A stretch of 64,000 nt of DNA from Clostridiales bacterium. Lineage in GTDB: Bacteria; Bacillota; Clostridia; Lachnospirales; Lachnospiraceae. A program made the translations under genes and the position numbers. Under the pieces are notes generated by a model. It had not been told where the DNA came from, did not search any database, and saw only the letters and a program-made list of their open reading frames with translations. Shown in pieces: positions 51,953 to 61,100 of this stretch; the stretch's first letter is position 1, and every line of letters begins with the position of its first letter. The stretch is from assembly GCA_020859985.1 (NCBI GenBank), contig JAJBVD010000078.1, forward strand, positions 1 through 64,000, in the 5' to 3' direction.

Positions 51953-54037
51953 ATGAGCAAACCAAAATATTATATGACGACGGCGATCGCCTACACGTCG
52001 GGCAAGCCGCACATCGGAAATACGTATGAGATCGTGCTGGCGGACAGCATCGCCCGTTTCCGCCGGGAGCAGGGCTATGACGTGTTTTTTCAGACGGGGA
52101 CGGATGAGCACGGACAGAAGATCGAGTTGAAAGCCGCTGAGGCGGGCGTGACGCCGAAGGAATATGTGGACAAGGTGGCCGGAGAGATTCACAGAATCTG
52201 GGATCTGATGAACACTTCCTATGATAAATTTATCCGCACGACAGACGCCGACCACGAGGCGCAGGTGCAGATGATTTTCAAAAAGCTGTATGATCAGGGC
52301 GACATTTATAAGGGCTCTTATGAGGGTATGTACTGTACGCCGTGCGAGTCGTTCTGGACGCAGTCACAGCTTGTGGACGGCAAATGTCCGGACTGCGGCC
52401 GCGAGGTGAAGCCTGCGAAGGAAGAGGCGTATTTCTTCCGTATGAGTAAATATGCGGATCGTCTGATCGACCATATTAATACGCATCCGGAGTTTATTCA
52501 GCCGGTGGCGCGCAAAAATGAGATGATGAACAATTTCCTGCTGCCGGGGCTGCAGGATCTGTGCGTGTCCCGCACGTCGTTTAAATGGGGCATCCCGGTC
52601 ACTTTTGACGACAAACATGTCGTTTATGTATGGCTGGACGCGCTGACCAACTACATCACAGGCATCGGTTATGACGCGGAGGGAAACAGCACGGAGCAGT
52701 TTGATAAGCTCTGGCCGGCCGACCTGCATCTGATCGGAAAGGATATCATCCGCTTCCATACGATCTACTGGCCGATCTTTCTGATGGCGCTGGATCTGCC
52801 GCTGCCGAAGCAGGTATTCGGACATCCGTGGCTGCTGCAGGGCGGCGAGAAGATGAGCAAGTCGAAGGGCAATGTGCTCTACGCGGATGATCTCGTGGAT
52901 GTGTACGGCGTGGACGCGGTACGATTCTTCGTGCTGCATGAGATGCCGTTTGAAAATGACGGTGTGATCACTTGGGAGCTGATGACTGAGCGCGTCAACT
53001 CCGAATTGGCCAACACGCTCGGCAATCTGGTGAACCGCACGATCTCCATGAGCAATAAATATTTCGGCGGCGTGGTGACGAAGACCGGTGTGACCGAGCC
53101 GGTGGATGAGGATCTGAAAGCGACCGTGCTGGCAGTACCCGCCAACGTCGTGAAGAAGATGGACGACCTGCGGGTCGCGGACGCGATCACGGAGATCTTT
53201 ACGCTGTTTAAGCGCTGCAATAAATACATTGACGAGACGATGCCGTGGGTACTTGCGAAGGATGAGGCAAAAAAAGACCGTCTGGCTGAGGTGCTCTACA
53301 ACCTGACGGAGAGCATCGCGATCGGTGCCTCCCTGCTCGAATCCTTCATGCCGGAGACCTCGGAGCGGATATTAAAGCAGTTGAACGCTGCGAAGCGCAC
53401 TCTGGATTCCATGGATATGTTTGGATTGTATGAGTCCGGCACGAAGGTGACGGATAAGCCGGAGATCCTGTTTGCACGTCTGGACGGGAAGGAAGTGCTC
53501 GCTAAGGCGGAGGAGATCCGCAAGGCGCAGATGGCGGAATTCGAGGCGGAGAACGCGAAGGCGGCTGCCGCGGCAGGCGATAGCGCGCAGGGCGCAGGGA
53601 CTGCTAATGGCGCGGCAGATAAGGCAAATATGACCGGAGGTGCAGGTACTGCAGCCGGAGCAGATGCGAATGGCGACGGTGCCGCACAGGAAATTGAACT
53701 TACACTCAAAGATGAGATCACCTACGACGATTTTGACAAGCTTCAGTTCGCGGTGGGTGAGATCATTGCCTGCGAGGAAGTGAAGAAGTCGAGGAAGCTG
53801 CTCTGCTCTCAGGTAAAGATCGGCAATCAGGTAAAGCAGATCCTTTCCGGGATCAAGTCGGACTACTCTCCGGAGGAGATGGTCGGCAAGAAAGTGATGG
53901 TGCTGGTGAACTTAAAGCCCGCAAAGATGGCGGGACTAGTATCAGAAGGCATGATGCTCTGTGCCGAGGACGCTGACGGGAAGCTGTCCCTGATGACGCC
54001 TGAGAGGAAGATGCCGTCCGGAGCGGAGATCTGCTGA
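51953..54037 (+). CDS. metG: Methionyl-tRNA synthetase with C-terminal tRNA-binding domain
   Basis: The 694-residue enzyme has the class I motifs (HIGH-like KPHIGNTYE and KMSKS in GGEKMSKSKGNVL), a zinc knuckle with CTPCESFW and CPDCGR, and a C-terminal EMAP/Trbp111 domain (FAVGEIIACEEVKKSRKLLC). It charges tRNA-Met with methionine. An Ala/Gly-rich linker (about 535-580: AKAAAAAGDSAQGAGTANGA) joins the two parts and is longer than usual. GAGGAGGG lies about six bases before ATG 51953; longer frames would begin in the hairpin leader. It has its own promoter and a strong terminator. Confidence 0.95.
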   Translation: MSKPKYYMTTAIAYTSGKPHIGNTYEIVLADSIARFRREQGYDVFFQTGTDEHGQKIELKAAEAGVTPKEYVDKVAGEIHRIWDLMNTSYDKFIRTTDADHEAQVQMIFKKLYDQGDIYKGSYEGMYCTPCESFWTQSQLVDGKCPDCGREVKPAKEEAYFFRMSKYADRLIDHINTHPEFIQPVARKNEMMNNFLLPGLQDLCVSRTSFKWGIPVTFDDKHVVYVWLDALTNYITGIGYDAEGNSTEQFDKLWPADLHLIGKDIIRFHTIYWPIFLMALDLPLPKQVFGHPWLLQGGEKMSKSKGNVLYADDLVDVYGVDAVRFFVLHEMPFENDGVITWELMTERVNSELANTLGNLVNRTISMSNKYFGGVVTKTGVTEPVDEDLKATVLAVPANVVKKMDDLRVADAITEIFTLFKRCNKYIDETMPWVLAKDEAKKDRLAEVLYNLTESIAIGASLLESFMPETSERILKQLNAAKRTLDSMDMFGLYESGTKVTDKPEILFARLDGKEVLAKAEEIRKAQMAEFEAENAKAAAAAGDSAQGAGTANGAADKANMTGGAGTAAGADANGDGAAQEIELTLKDEITYDDFDKLQFAVGEIIACEEVKKSRKLLCSQVKIGNQVKQILSGIKSDYSPEEMVGKKVMVLVNLKPAKMAGLVSEGMMLCAEDADGKLSLMTPERKMPSGAEIC

Positions 54038-54048
54038 GAAGAGAAAAT

Positions 54049-54075
54049 GTAACTGCTCAGTACCTTCACAGGTAC
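54049..54075 (+). repeat. Dispersed 27-bp palindrome, copy after metG
   Basis: GTAACTGCTC (54049-54058) and the end CACAGGTAC surround AGTACCTT. Read on the minus strand it matches the copies at 27674 and 37039. Confidence 0.65.
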
Positions 54076-54099
54076 GAAAACAGAATAAGAAAATATACG

Positions 54100-54134
54100 A
54101 AAACCCATCGGAGCACTGCCCCGGTGGGTTTTGT
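54100..54134 (+). terminator. Terminator between metG and a convergent GGDEF gene
   Basis: AAAACCCATCGG and CCGGTGGGTTTT form a 12-bp stem; the T-rich arm ends the plus-strand hairpin and the A-rich arm would give a T run on the other strand. Confidence 0.8.
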
Positions 54135-54210
54135 CATCAGCTGTATGTTATTGATATTGCAGAATCTGCACTAGTATTCCATCGTTCGGATATCACGGAA
54201 TCTGCGTCTA

Positions 54211-55701
54211 TCACTCCATCGTCCGGATATCATAGAGCGTATACTGATCGCGGCCGCTTTCCTTGGAGATGTAGAGTGCCTTGTCGGCCTTTTCATACAA
54301 ATTCTGGAAATTCTTAGCATGCTGCGGGAACAGCGCGACACCGATACTGCAGGATACAGAAAGAGTCGGTGCGGAATCGACTTTGATGGAGCGCACCATC
54401 TGACAGATCATCTCCGCGCGCTCGACTGCGGCTTCCGGCGTACTGTTTTTCATAAAGATACCGAACTCATCACCGCCAAGACGGCCGATGATGTCGCTCT
54501 CGCGGAAGATTTCTTTCAGACCGTTGCCTACTGTGCTTAAGACGATGTCTCCTATTGCGTGGCCATAACCGTCATTGATGTGTTTGAAAAGGTCGATATC
54601 CAGCATCAGAAACGCCTGCGTACCATAGCAGGCCTCGTCGGCCAGCCAGAGCTTGATGTATTCCTCCGTGGTTTTTTTATTGTTGATGCCGGTCAGGGCA
54701 TCTGTTTCTGCGAAATGTACAAGGCTTCTCTGCTTGCGGAATGTAACGACAAGCAGGATCAGTACCAGCACGAGCAGTCCGGTGGCCAGCACCTGAAACA
54801 GCCTCGTCTCATAGAAGGTGAACTGGCTGTAGGAAGCGTGGGCATCGTCTGCAGAAACAACGTAGCAGAGCATCCAGTCGCTCACATCGAGGGATTCAAA
54901 AAAGCAATAGAAAGTACCTTCAGTGCTGACCATGGTAAGCAGATGGGATTCTCCTGCCTGTACATCCTCTTTCCAGTTGGACACAGAATATTTTTCTGTG
55001 CCATCTTCTGTGGAAACCGTCACAGTTCGATATTCTTTGTGCATATTAAAAATACTACTGTCTGTTTCAATCTCAAAAATCTTCGTGCCGCTCTGGGAGA
55101 TCACAGAACCATCCTCCTGAGTGACAATGAGAAACTGTCCGGTTCCTTCATAGAGTTCATTAAACAGAAGGTCGCCGAGTGCGTGGATATCATAGGAGCC
55201 GCCGAGCACGCCAACGACCGATTCATCGCTGTAAATAGGCACGCTCAATACGACGCGGATTGATCCGTCCACCTTGCTGACCACAGGCGTACTTAAAGAA
55301 CGTGATCCTGCGAGAGATTTCTGAAAATATTCCCGTTCAGAGAGATCCCGGATTGAACCATTGCTGTAATAGGCATTGCCGTCTTTGTCTATCAGAGCAA
55401 TCAGACTTAAGGAGCTTTTCTCCGCGACGCTGTAAACCAGCTGCAGAGAGTCCTCTGTAATCAGATTCTCACTCTCGCCGAGATAAGCGGCAAGCCCTTC
55501 CAGATATTCATATTGAGATTCAATCGTGGATGCAAAATGAGACTGCTCACGATTTACACTTTCAATAATGGTATCCTGCGCATTTTCCTTGATCGCCTGC
55601 CTGTAAAAATGAAAAAATACAAATATACTGGCTACCGCAAAAACAACAAATGCGGAAAAACTGATCGCGTAGAATGGCGTAAGATTTTTATTCTTCTGCA
55701 C
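54211..55701 (-). CDS. Membrane sensor diguanylate cyclase (dCache-GGDEF)
   Basis: The 496-residue protein has a membrane segment near the N-terminus (FSAFVVFAVASIFVFFHFY), an extracellular double-Cache sensor (about 45-290: ALIDKDGNAYYSNG, VLSVPIYSDESVVGVLGGSY), a second membrane segment (LATGLLVLVLILLVVTF) and a GGDEF domain with RLGGDEFGIF (409-413 for the motif). It should make cyclic-di-GMP in response to an outside ligand. GTG 55701 is preferred because GGGGAGG lies about nine bases upstream; a TTG at 55719 is in frame but lies upstream of that site. Confidence 0.88.
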   Translation of the reverse strand: MQKNKNLTPFYAISFSAFVVFAVASIFVFFHFYRQAIKENAQDTIIESVNREQSHFASTIESQYEYLEGLAAYLGESENLITEDSLQLVYSVAEKSSLSLIALIDKDGNAYYSNGSIRDLSEREYFQKSLAGSRSLSTPVVSKVDGSIRVVLSVPIYSDESVVGVLGGSYDIHALGDLLFNELYEGTGQFLIVTQEDGSVISQSGTKIFEIETDSSIFNMHKEYRTVTVSTEDGTEKYSVSNWKEDVQAGESHLLTMVSTEGTFYCFFESLDVSDWMLCYVVSADDAHASYSQFTFYETRLFQVLATGLLVLVLILLVVTFRKQRSLVHFAETDALTGINNKKTTEEYIKLWLADEACYGTQAFLMLDIDLFKHINDGYGHAIGDIVLSTVGNGLKEIFRESDIIGRLGGDEFGIFMKNSTPEAAVERAEMICQMVRSIKVDSAPTLSVSCSIGVALFPQHAKNFQNLYEKADKALYISKESGRDQYTLYDIRTME

Positions 55702-56333
55702 GTAACTGTTCCTCCCCAAAAGGCAAATATACTTAACGCACTTAACACGGTTTTCGTACTTTCGTTAGTATAGCATAATGTTTTAAAAAAGGGTAGAACT
55801 TTTGTGAGCAAATTGACAAAAAAATTGGATTTTACAGTTGAAATTAGTATTTTTAATATGAAATTTGAATCTGGAAGAAGGATGCGCCTGGGAATCCGGC
55901 TTTTTTTCAGGGAATCCGGTTGAAAAACCTATGGTGCCGGAACAGCAAGCAACGTCGCCGTAAAGGTAGTTCTGTATGCTGCAGCATTTGAGCAGTCTTC
56001 CTGTCTGCCGAAAGATCGGTCAAAACGGATTTGTCAACAATGTAACCAACTGTTTTTTGCCGATTTTTGTGGAATACGTCTGTTGATTTTCAACAGGAAA
56101 ATCAGTAAAATATTTGAAAGCGTTTGAAAGTATAATTGAATAATTAACACATGAATGACACAAGTAGTGCTATGCACGTAAATCTGATCACGGAATTATG
56201 TAACAACTGATCTGTTTGCGTAATAGATGCTTGTGTTTTTTGTCGTTTAATTGAGACGGCTCCCGGTCATTCGAGACGTCAGTTATACTTTTACGAACGG
56301 CTGCACAGATTTAAAAAGAAGGAGAAAAAAGAG
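55702..56333 (+). other. Long A+T-rich noncoding region
   Basis: About 630 bases contain no convincing gene. Visible elements are a TATAAT near 56128 preceded by the direct repeat TTTGAAAGCGTTTGAAAG, and TATACT near 56285. Either could be the -10 box of the following gene, but no good -35 was found. A small regulatory RNA is possible but unsupported. Confidence 0.4.
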
Positions 56334-56870
56334 ATGCCCAAGAACCAGTTTCAGCGAATGATTTTCGCACTTATTACTGTTATCATTACCGTACACGGAT
56401 ATGTATTCTACAGCCTGTACGTCATCAACGGAGCGACACTCATGGAAGTGACTGGCGCCGACAGCGTTCTTCATGCCATCCAGACGCAGGGAGGCGTGTA
56501 TATGTTCGGCCGGATGATGCCCATATGGGCGCTGATTTTGATCGAGTTCTGCTTTGCCTACGCACTGGAGTGTATGCTTGGAAGTCCGTGTTCGTTCAAG
56601 CTCGCCTGCATGAACTTTGATCCGAAGGAGACACATCCGGTGATTTTTGAAAGCGCCGTCATCTGCGCGACGGTCGGTTTGATGGTTCCTGCGATGAGCT
56701 TTCTGGCCGCTTTGTTTTACTATCCGTACTATAATGGCTTTCATATTTTGACGTTCCTGGCGAACTGGCTGAAGCTGGTATGTTATAATTTTCCGTTTGC
56801 ATTTTTCAGCCAGTTGTTCTTTATTCAGCCGCTGGTACGGACCATTTTTAAAAAAATATTCCGGCAGTAA
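56334..56870 (+). CDS. Membrane protein, DUF2798-like
   Basis: The 178-residue protein has four membrane segments (about 10-30, 60-85, 105-130, 145-165) arranged as two similar halves; both contain F(A/S)...P-type hydrophobic runs. The opening MPKNQFQRMIFALITVIITV and the paired-helix layout fit DUF2798-type proteins of clostridia, whose role is unknown. GAAGGAGA precedes ATG 56334. It stands alone. Confidence 0.65.
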   Translation: MPKNQFQRMIFALITVIITVHGYVFYSLYVINGATLMEVTGADSVLHAIQTQGGVYMFGRMMPIWALILIEFCFAYALECMLGSPCSFKLACMNFDPKETHPVIFESAVICATVGLMVPAMSFLAALFYYPYYNGFHILTFLANWLKLVCYNFPFAFFSQLFFIQPLVRTIFKKIFRQ

Positions 56871-56884
56871 AAAGAAAGCCGGAA

Positions 56885-56916
56885 ATGGCCTCTCGACGAT
56901 GGCCTTCTTCTGTGAT
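56885..56916 (+). repeat. 32-bp duplicated element, copy 1
   Basis: The block starts ATGGCCTCTCGACGATGGCC, in which GGCC pairs with GGCC, and ends CTGTGAT. It matches 58027-58058 at 29 of 32 positions. It begins 14 bases after the DUF2798-like stop. Confidence 0.75.
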
Positions 56917-57130
56917 GAAATAAAATTAGATAAGGAGCTTCAGCCTGAGATAGTTGCGGTGATCGGGAAAATCACAGAATCACCGTTTCTTATGCAGAAA
57001 GGTAAGCGTGGAAGGAGGCCGATAAATATGTGTACCGCTTTGGAAAAATTAGAAAAAGATGCGGTCGAGCGCAGAGACAGGAAATTAATTATGAAATCAA
57101 AAAACCGTCTTGTTTTCACAGGGCGGTTTT
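56917..57130 (+). pseudogene. Possible decayed gene end (Rpn-type nuclease-like tail)
   Basis: A continuous frame here encodes LDKELQPEIVAVIGKITESP and then RRPINMCTALEKLEKDA. The INMC.AL....KD pattern resembles C-terminal tails of Rpn/PD-(D/E)XK transposase-like nucleases common in gut clostridia. There is no start region and no catalytic part, so it is at most a remnant. Confidence is low. Confidence 0.25.
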
Positions 57131-57664
57131 TCAACGTTTATTGCGCATTGTTCTGACGCGGTGCTTTCGCGGACTGGCCAGTATTCCCAGAGCGATTCCC
57201 GTGGCCAGTCCTCCCAATACATCTGTGGGATAGTGGATGCCGACATAAAGCCTTGAAAAGGCAATCAGCGAAGCAAGTATCAGAAGCAGTATCCCATATT
57301 TTCGCGGTATATTTCTGTAGATAGCAACTGCTGAGGCAAAGCTTGCACCTGTATGTCCGGAAGGAAAGGAAGCATCGGCGGCCGGCTGAATGATGCAGGT
57401 AAGCCCTTCGATTACTTCATAGGGGCGTGTGCGGTTAAACAGATTCTTCAGCAGCAGATTGTTGACGAGGAAGGAACTAAGAAGCGCACATGCGGAACAG
57501 ATTCCTGCAGCCCTCGTCTTTTTTACGCTGAGCAATATGACAGTGAGGATAATCCAGAAGATTCCCTTATCGCCCAGATGCGTAATCGTTTTAAATATCG
57601 GATCGAGAATGGGATTCCGTATGTGTTCCTGTATAAAAAGCAAAATGGTTTCTTCCATATCCAC
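57131..57664 (-). CDS. PAP2-family phosphatase
   Basis: The 177-residue membrane protein has all three PAP2 motifs: KNLFNRTRP (KX6RP), FPSGH and SRLYVGIHYPTDV. Such enzymes dephosphorylate lipid phosphates, for example undecaprenyl pyrophosphate in cell-wall synthesis (BcrC type), at the outer membrane face. The start is GTG 57664 with GAAAGGT about five bases upstream; ATG 57658 is an alternative. It is followed at 57697-57891 by a small membrane gene on the same strand, upstream in transcription. Confidence 0.9.
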   Translation of the reverse strand: MDMEETILLFIQEHIRNPILDPIFKTITHLGDKGIFWIILTVILLSVKKTRAAGICSACALLSSFLVNNLLLKNLFNRTRPYEVIEGLTCIIQPAADASFPSGHTGASFASAVAIYRNIPRKYGILLLILASLIAFSRLYVGIHYPTDVLGGLATGIALGILASPRKHRVRTMRNKR

Positions 57665-57696
57665 AATTGACCTTTCTGGAACAAAAGTTAAAAATC

Positions 57697-57891
57697 TTAT
57701 TTGTTTTCCTTAAATGGCAGTGCATTTGTGATGAAGGTTAAGGCATCAATGACTGCTTCCACAATCAACACAATTCCGGTAAATTTCCAGAGTACTGCGG
57801 TGGTTGTAAAGGGATTTGCCAGAATAATGATGGCAAACAGTACGGTAAGCATAGCACTGATCAGGCTGATATACCAGTATTTTTTCTTCAT
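57697..57891 (-). CDS. Short DUF308-like membrane protein
   Basis: The 64-residue protein has two membrane segments (WYISLISAMLTVLFAIIILA and VLWKFTGIVLIVEAVIDAL). It resembles one third of a DUF308/HdeD protein, which normally has six segments. It may be a truncated gene or a genuine short relative. No strong ribosome site was seen before ATG 57891, and a TGA lies 18 bases upstream in frame. It may be co-transcribed with the PAP2 gene. Confidence 0.5.
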   Translation of the reverse strand: MKKKYWYISLISAMLTVLFAIIILANPFTTTAVLWKFTGIVLIVEAVIDALTFITNALPFKENK

Positions 57892-58026
57892 GCATCTGAT
57901 CGCGGATCAGTCTGTGTATATCCTTGGCGGCAGTCAGCGGCGTGCTTGCGGTCGTAGAGAATGAAAGCTTGCATATTTATCCGAAGCTGCCGAAAAAGAA
58001 TTAAAACAGCCATATAGTATTTTCGG

Positions 58027-58058
58027 AATAGCCTCTCGACGATGGCCTCCTCCTGTGA
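58027..58058 (+). repeat. 32-bp duplicated element, copy 2
   Basis: It differs from 56885-56916 at three positions only. It is followed by ACAATG, so the end reads TGTGATACAATG and could act as a -10 region for the next gene. Confidence 0.75.
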
Positions 58059-58082
58059 TACAATGAAAGCCGCGCATGCAGA

Positions 58083-58136
58083 ATTGTGCTTCGCACAATG
58101 GCGCGCCCTACATCCATACTCGCTGCGCGAGTACGG
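58083..58136 (+). repeat. Two small hairpins upstream of the GTPase-NYN gene
   Basis: ATTGTGC-TTC-GCACAAT (58083-58099) and CCATACTCGC-TGC-GCGAGTACGG (58114-58136) resemble, in reverse orientation, the short-loop hairpins of the metG leader. They lie 50 bases before the ATG. Confidence 0.65.
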
Positions 58137-58186
58137 ACATGTGATAAAATAAACACAATTTATTTTTTGCCGGAGGAGGCATTTTT

Positions 58187-61100
58187 ATGGGCAATCAGGC
58201 GGAAAAAACTGAAAAAAGAAGGATATGTGCTGGTCTTTTGGCTCATGTCGATGCCGGGAAAACGACTCTGGCGGAAGGCATCCTGTACCTGACCGGAGGC
58301 ATACGCCATCTGGGCAGAGTCGATCATCAGGATGCTTTTTTTGATAATTTTGCGCTGGAACGGGAGCGAGGAATTACGATTTTTTCTAAGCAGGCGCAGG
58401 TGGTGCTGCGTCCGGGAATGAGTGCCGCGGCTGGACATACCGCTGCTGCTTCGCGTGAAGGCGCTCTGAAATCTTCGGTCTCACGTGAAAGAATACCCGG
58501 AGTAACTGCATCATGTGAAGAAACCAGAGGATGCTTTTCGCCGCGGAAAGAGGAGCCTGAAGATTCTGCCCTGTACCTGACGATTCTTGACACCCCGGGA
58601 CATGTGGATTTTTCTGCGGAGATGGAGCGGACGCTGCAGGTGCTGGACTACGCGGTGCTGGTGATCAGCGGCGCGGACGGTGTGCAGAGTCATGTGGAGG
58701 CCTTATGGAGACTGCTGGCACGTTATGAGATTCCGGTGTTTCTGTTTGTCAATAAAATGGATCAGCCGGGGACGGACCGGGCGGCGCTGTTGGCGGAGCT
58801 GACGCAGAAGCTGGATGAACGCTGCGTGGATTTTTCCGGCCCGAAGGCAATCGAGAGCATGTCAGGGAGGGCTGCTTTAAAGGATACTGCTTCCAGGAGT
58901 GCCTCGTCAAAGCGGAATGTGGAAGATGGGGGAGAGGATAGTGATTATTTTGCGTCAGAGGAGTTTCAGGAAGCCCTGGCGATGTGCGATGAGGAGCTGC
59001 TGGAAATCTATGCTTCGGGAGAGACGATTGGGACGGAAGCAATCCGGAGTGCGATCGCAGCCCGAAAAATATTTCCCTGCTATTTCGGCTCGGCGCTGAA
59101 GCTGTGGGGTGTGCAGGAACTGCTGGACGGAATTCGCGTCTACAGTGTTTCGAAGGAATATCCGGACGAATTTGGCGCGAGAGTTTTCAAAATCACGCGT
59201 GACGCGCAGGGAAACCGCCTGACGCATATGAAGATCACAGGTGGTACACTGCGTGTAAAGGATGTGCTGACGAACCGCAGAAAAGGGGAAAGCCCCGGAT
59301 CCGGCGGAAAAGGAGAAAGCTCCGGAACGGACGGATTAAGTGAGCGGGTCGGAGGAGCAGTTTGGGAAGAAAAAGTCAATCAGATACGCATTTTTTCCGG
59401 CGCGGGATATGAAGCCGTGAGCGAGGCCGGGGCGGGAAGCATCTGCGCGGTCACAGGGCTGGAGCATACCTATGCGGGAGAAGGACTGGGCGCGGAGCCG
59501 GAGGGAGAACTGCCGGTGCTGGAGCCGGTTTTGTCGTACCGGATTGAACTGCCGGAGGGGACGGATGTGCATCAGGCGTTCCGGCAGTTGAAGCAATTGG
59601 AGGAGGAAGAACCGCAGCTGCATATCACGTGGGTGTCGGGAGCCGGGAGGCACATGACAGACGGCGGTTCTGCCCTGCGTTCTGATGAGAGGAATTCAGG
59701 AGGGCGTTCCGCCGGCGCAGCTGCCGCACCGCAATCCGATAATACGGCACCTGGAAAAGACAGTCGGATGGGCAGCGGTACCGGCGAGATCCACGCGCAG
59801 CTGATGGGCGAGGTGCAGATCGAGATTCTGCAGAGTATGATCCGGGATCGTTTTGGCCTTGCCGTGAAATTTGGCGAGGGCAGCATTCTGTACCGGGAGA
59901 CCATTGCCGCGCCGGTCGTCGGCATGGGACATTTTGAGCCGCTGCGCCATTATGCGGAGGTACACCTTCTGATGGAACCGGCGGAGCGCGGCAGCGGCCT
60001 GCAGTTTGACTCAGTCTGCAGCGTGGATGATCTGGCTCTGAACTGGCAGCGCCTGATTTTGACGCATCTGGAAGAAAAAACGCATCTCGGCGTGCTCACC
60101 GGATCAGAGATTACGGATATGAAGATCACACTCATCGCGGGAAGGGCGCACCAGAAGCACACAGAGGGCGGCGATTTCCGGCAGGCAACCTATCGCGCCG
60201 TGCGGCAGGGACTTTGTCGTGCGCAGTCGGTCCTGCTGGAGCCGGTATACAGCTTCCGCATGGAGGTTCCGATGGAGTCTGTGGGGCGGGCGTTGTCCGA
60301 CATTCAGCGCATGTACGGCACTGCGGAGCCGCCGGAGCTGATGCAGTCGCCGCGTGGATACAAAGATGCCGGGGGAGGTGCTGCGATACCGGGGACTGCC
60401 GGAATGTCAGATGGCAGCATTTCATCAGGTAGCAGTTCTTCATCGGGCGCTGGTTCGCCGAACAGTGCTGCCGGATCAGCCGGCGGTGACTGGATGGTGA
60501 TCCGGGGCACCGCACCGGTCGTGACGATGCGCGGCTACCAGAGCGAGCTCCTTTCCTATACGAAAGGCCGCGGCCGCCTTTTCTGCCGGATGAGCGGATA
60601 TGAAGAATGTCATAATGCGCAGGAGGTCATTGAGACACGCGCTTACAATGCGGAAGCGGATCTGGAGAATCCGTGCGGCTCGGTGTTCTGTGCGCACGGA
60701 GCCGGTTTCGTTGTGAACTGGGAGGATGTGCCGGACTATGTGCACATCGCCGGGACGGACGCATTTGCGGAGAATACATTTGCAGAAGACGCGTTTTTGG
60801 AAGATGCGGAAGTGAGTCTGCGCGGGAAGAGTCTGTTGCGTGATTTTGCAGGAGACAGCAGCCGCGAAGGAAACGTATCGGGACGGGAAATGCCCCGCAG
60901 TGTACGCACCAGTGCGGCTCCGGCCCCTTCGGTTAGTGATGAAGAATTAAAGCAGATTTTTGAGCGTACCTATGGCGAATCGAAATGGGACACCAACCGT
61001 TCCCGTTATGGTTCCGGAAGTGGGACAGGCCGGACGTCGGATGCGGAGGGAACCGTCAGGGATTTCAACAGAAAACGGAAGCCCGCGCGTTTGGCGGGTG

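Noticed and set aside
56108..56125. Catabolite-response (cre) site in TTTGAAAGCGTTTGAAAG
   Set aside because: The left half fits, but the right half lacks the dyad; it reads better as a short direct repeat.
57892..58026. Short plus-strand frame ending at about 58005 (ending IYPKLPKKN)
   Set aside because: It lacks a start codon and a recognisable family; it may be a gene remnant but cannot be supported.
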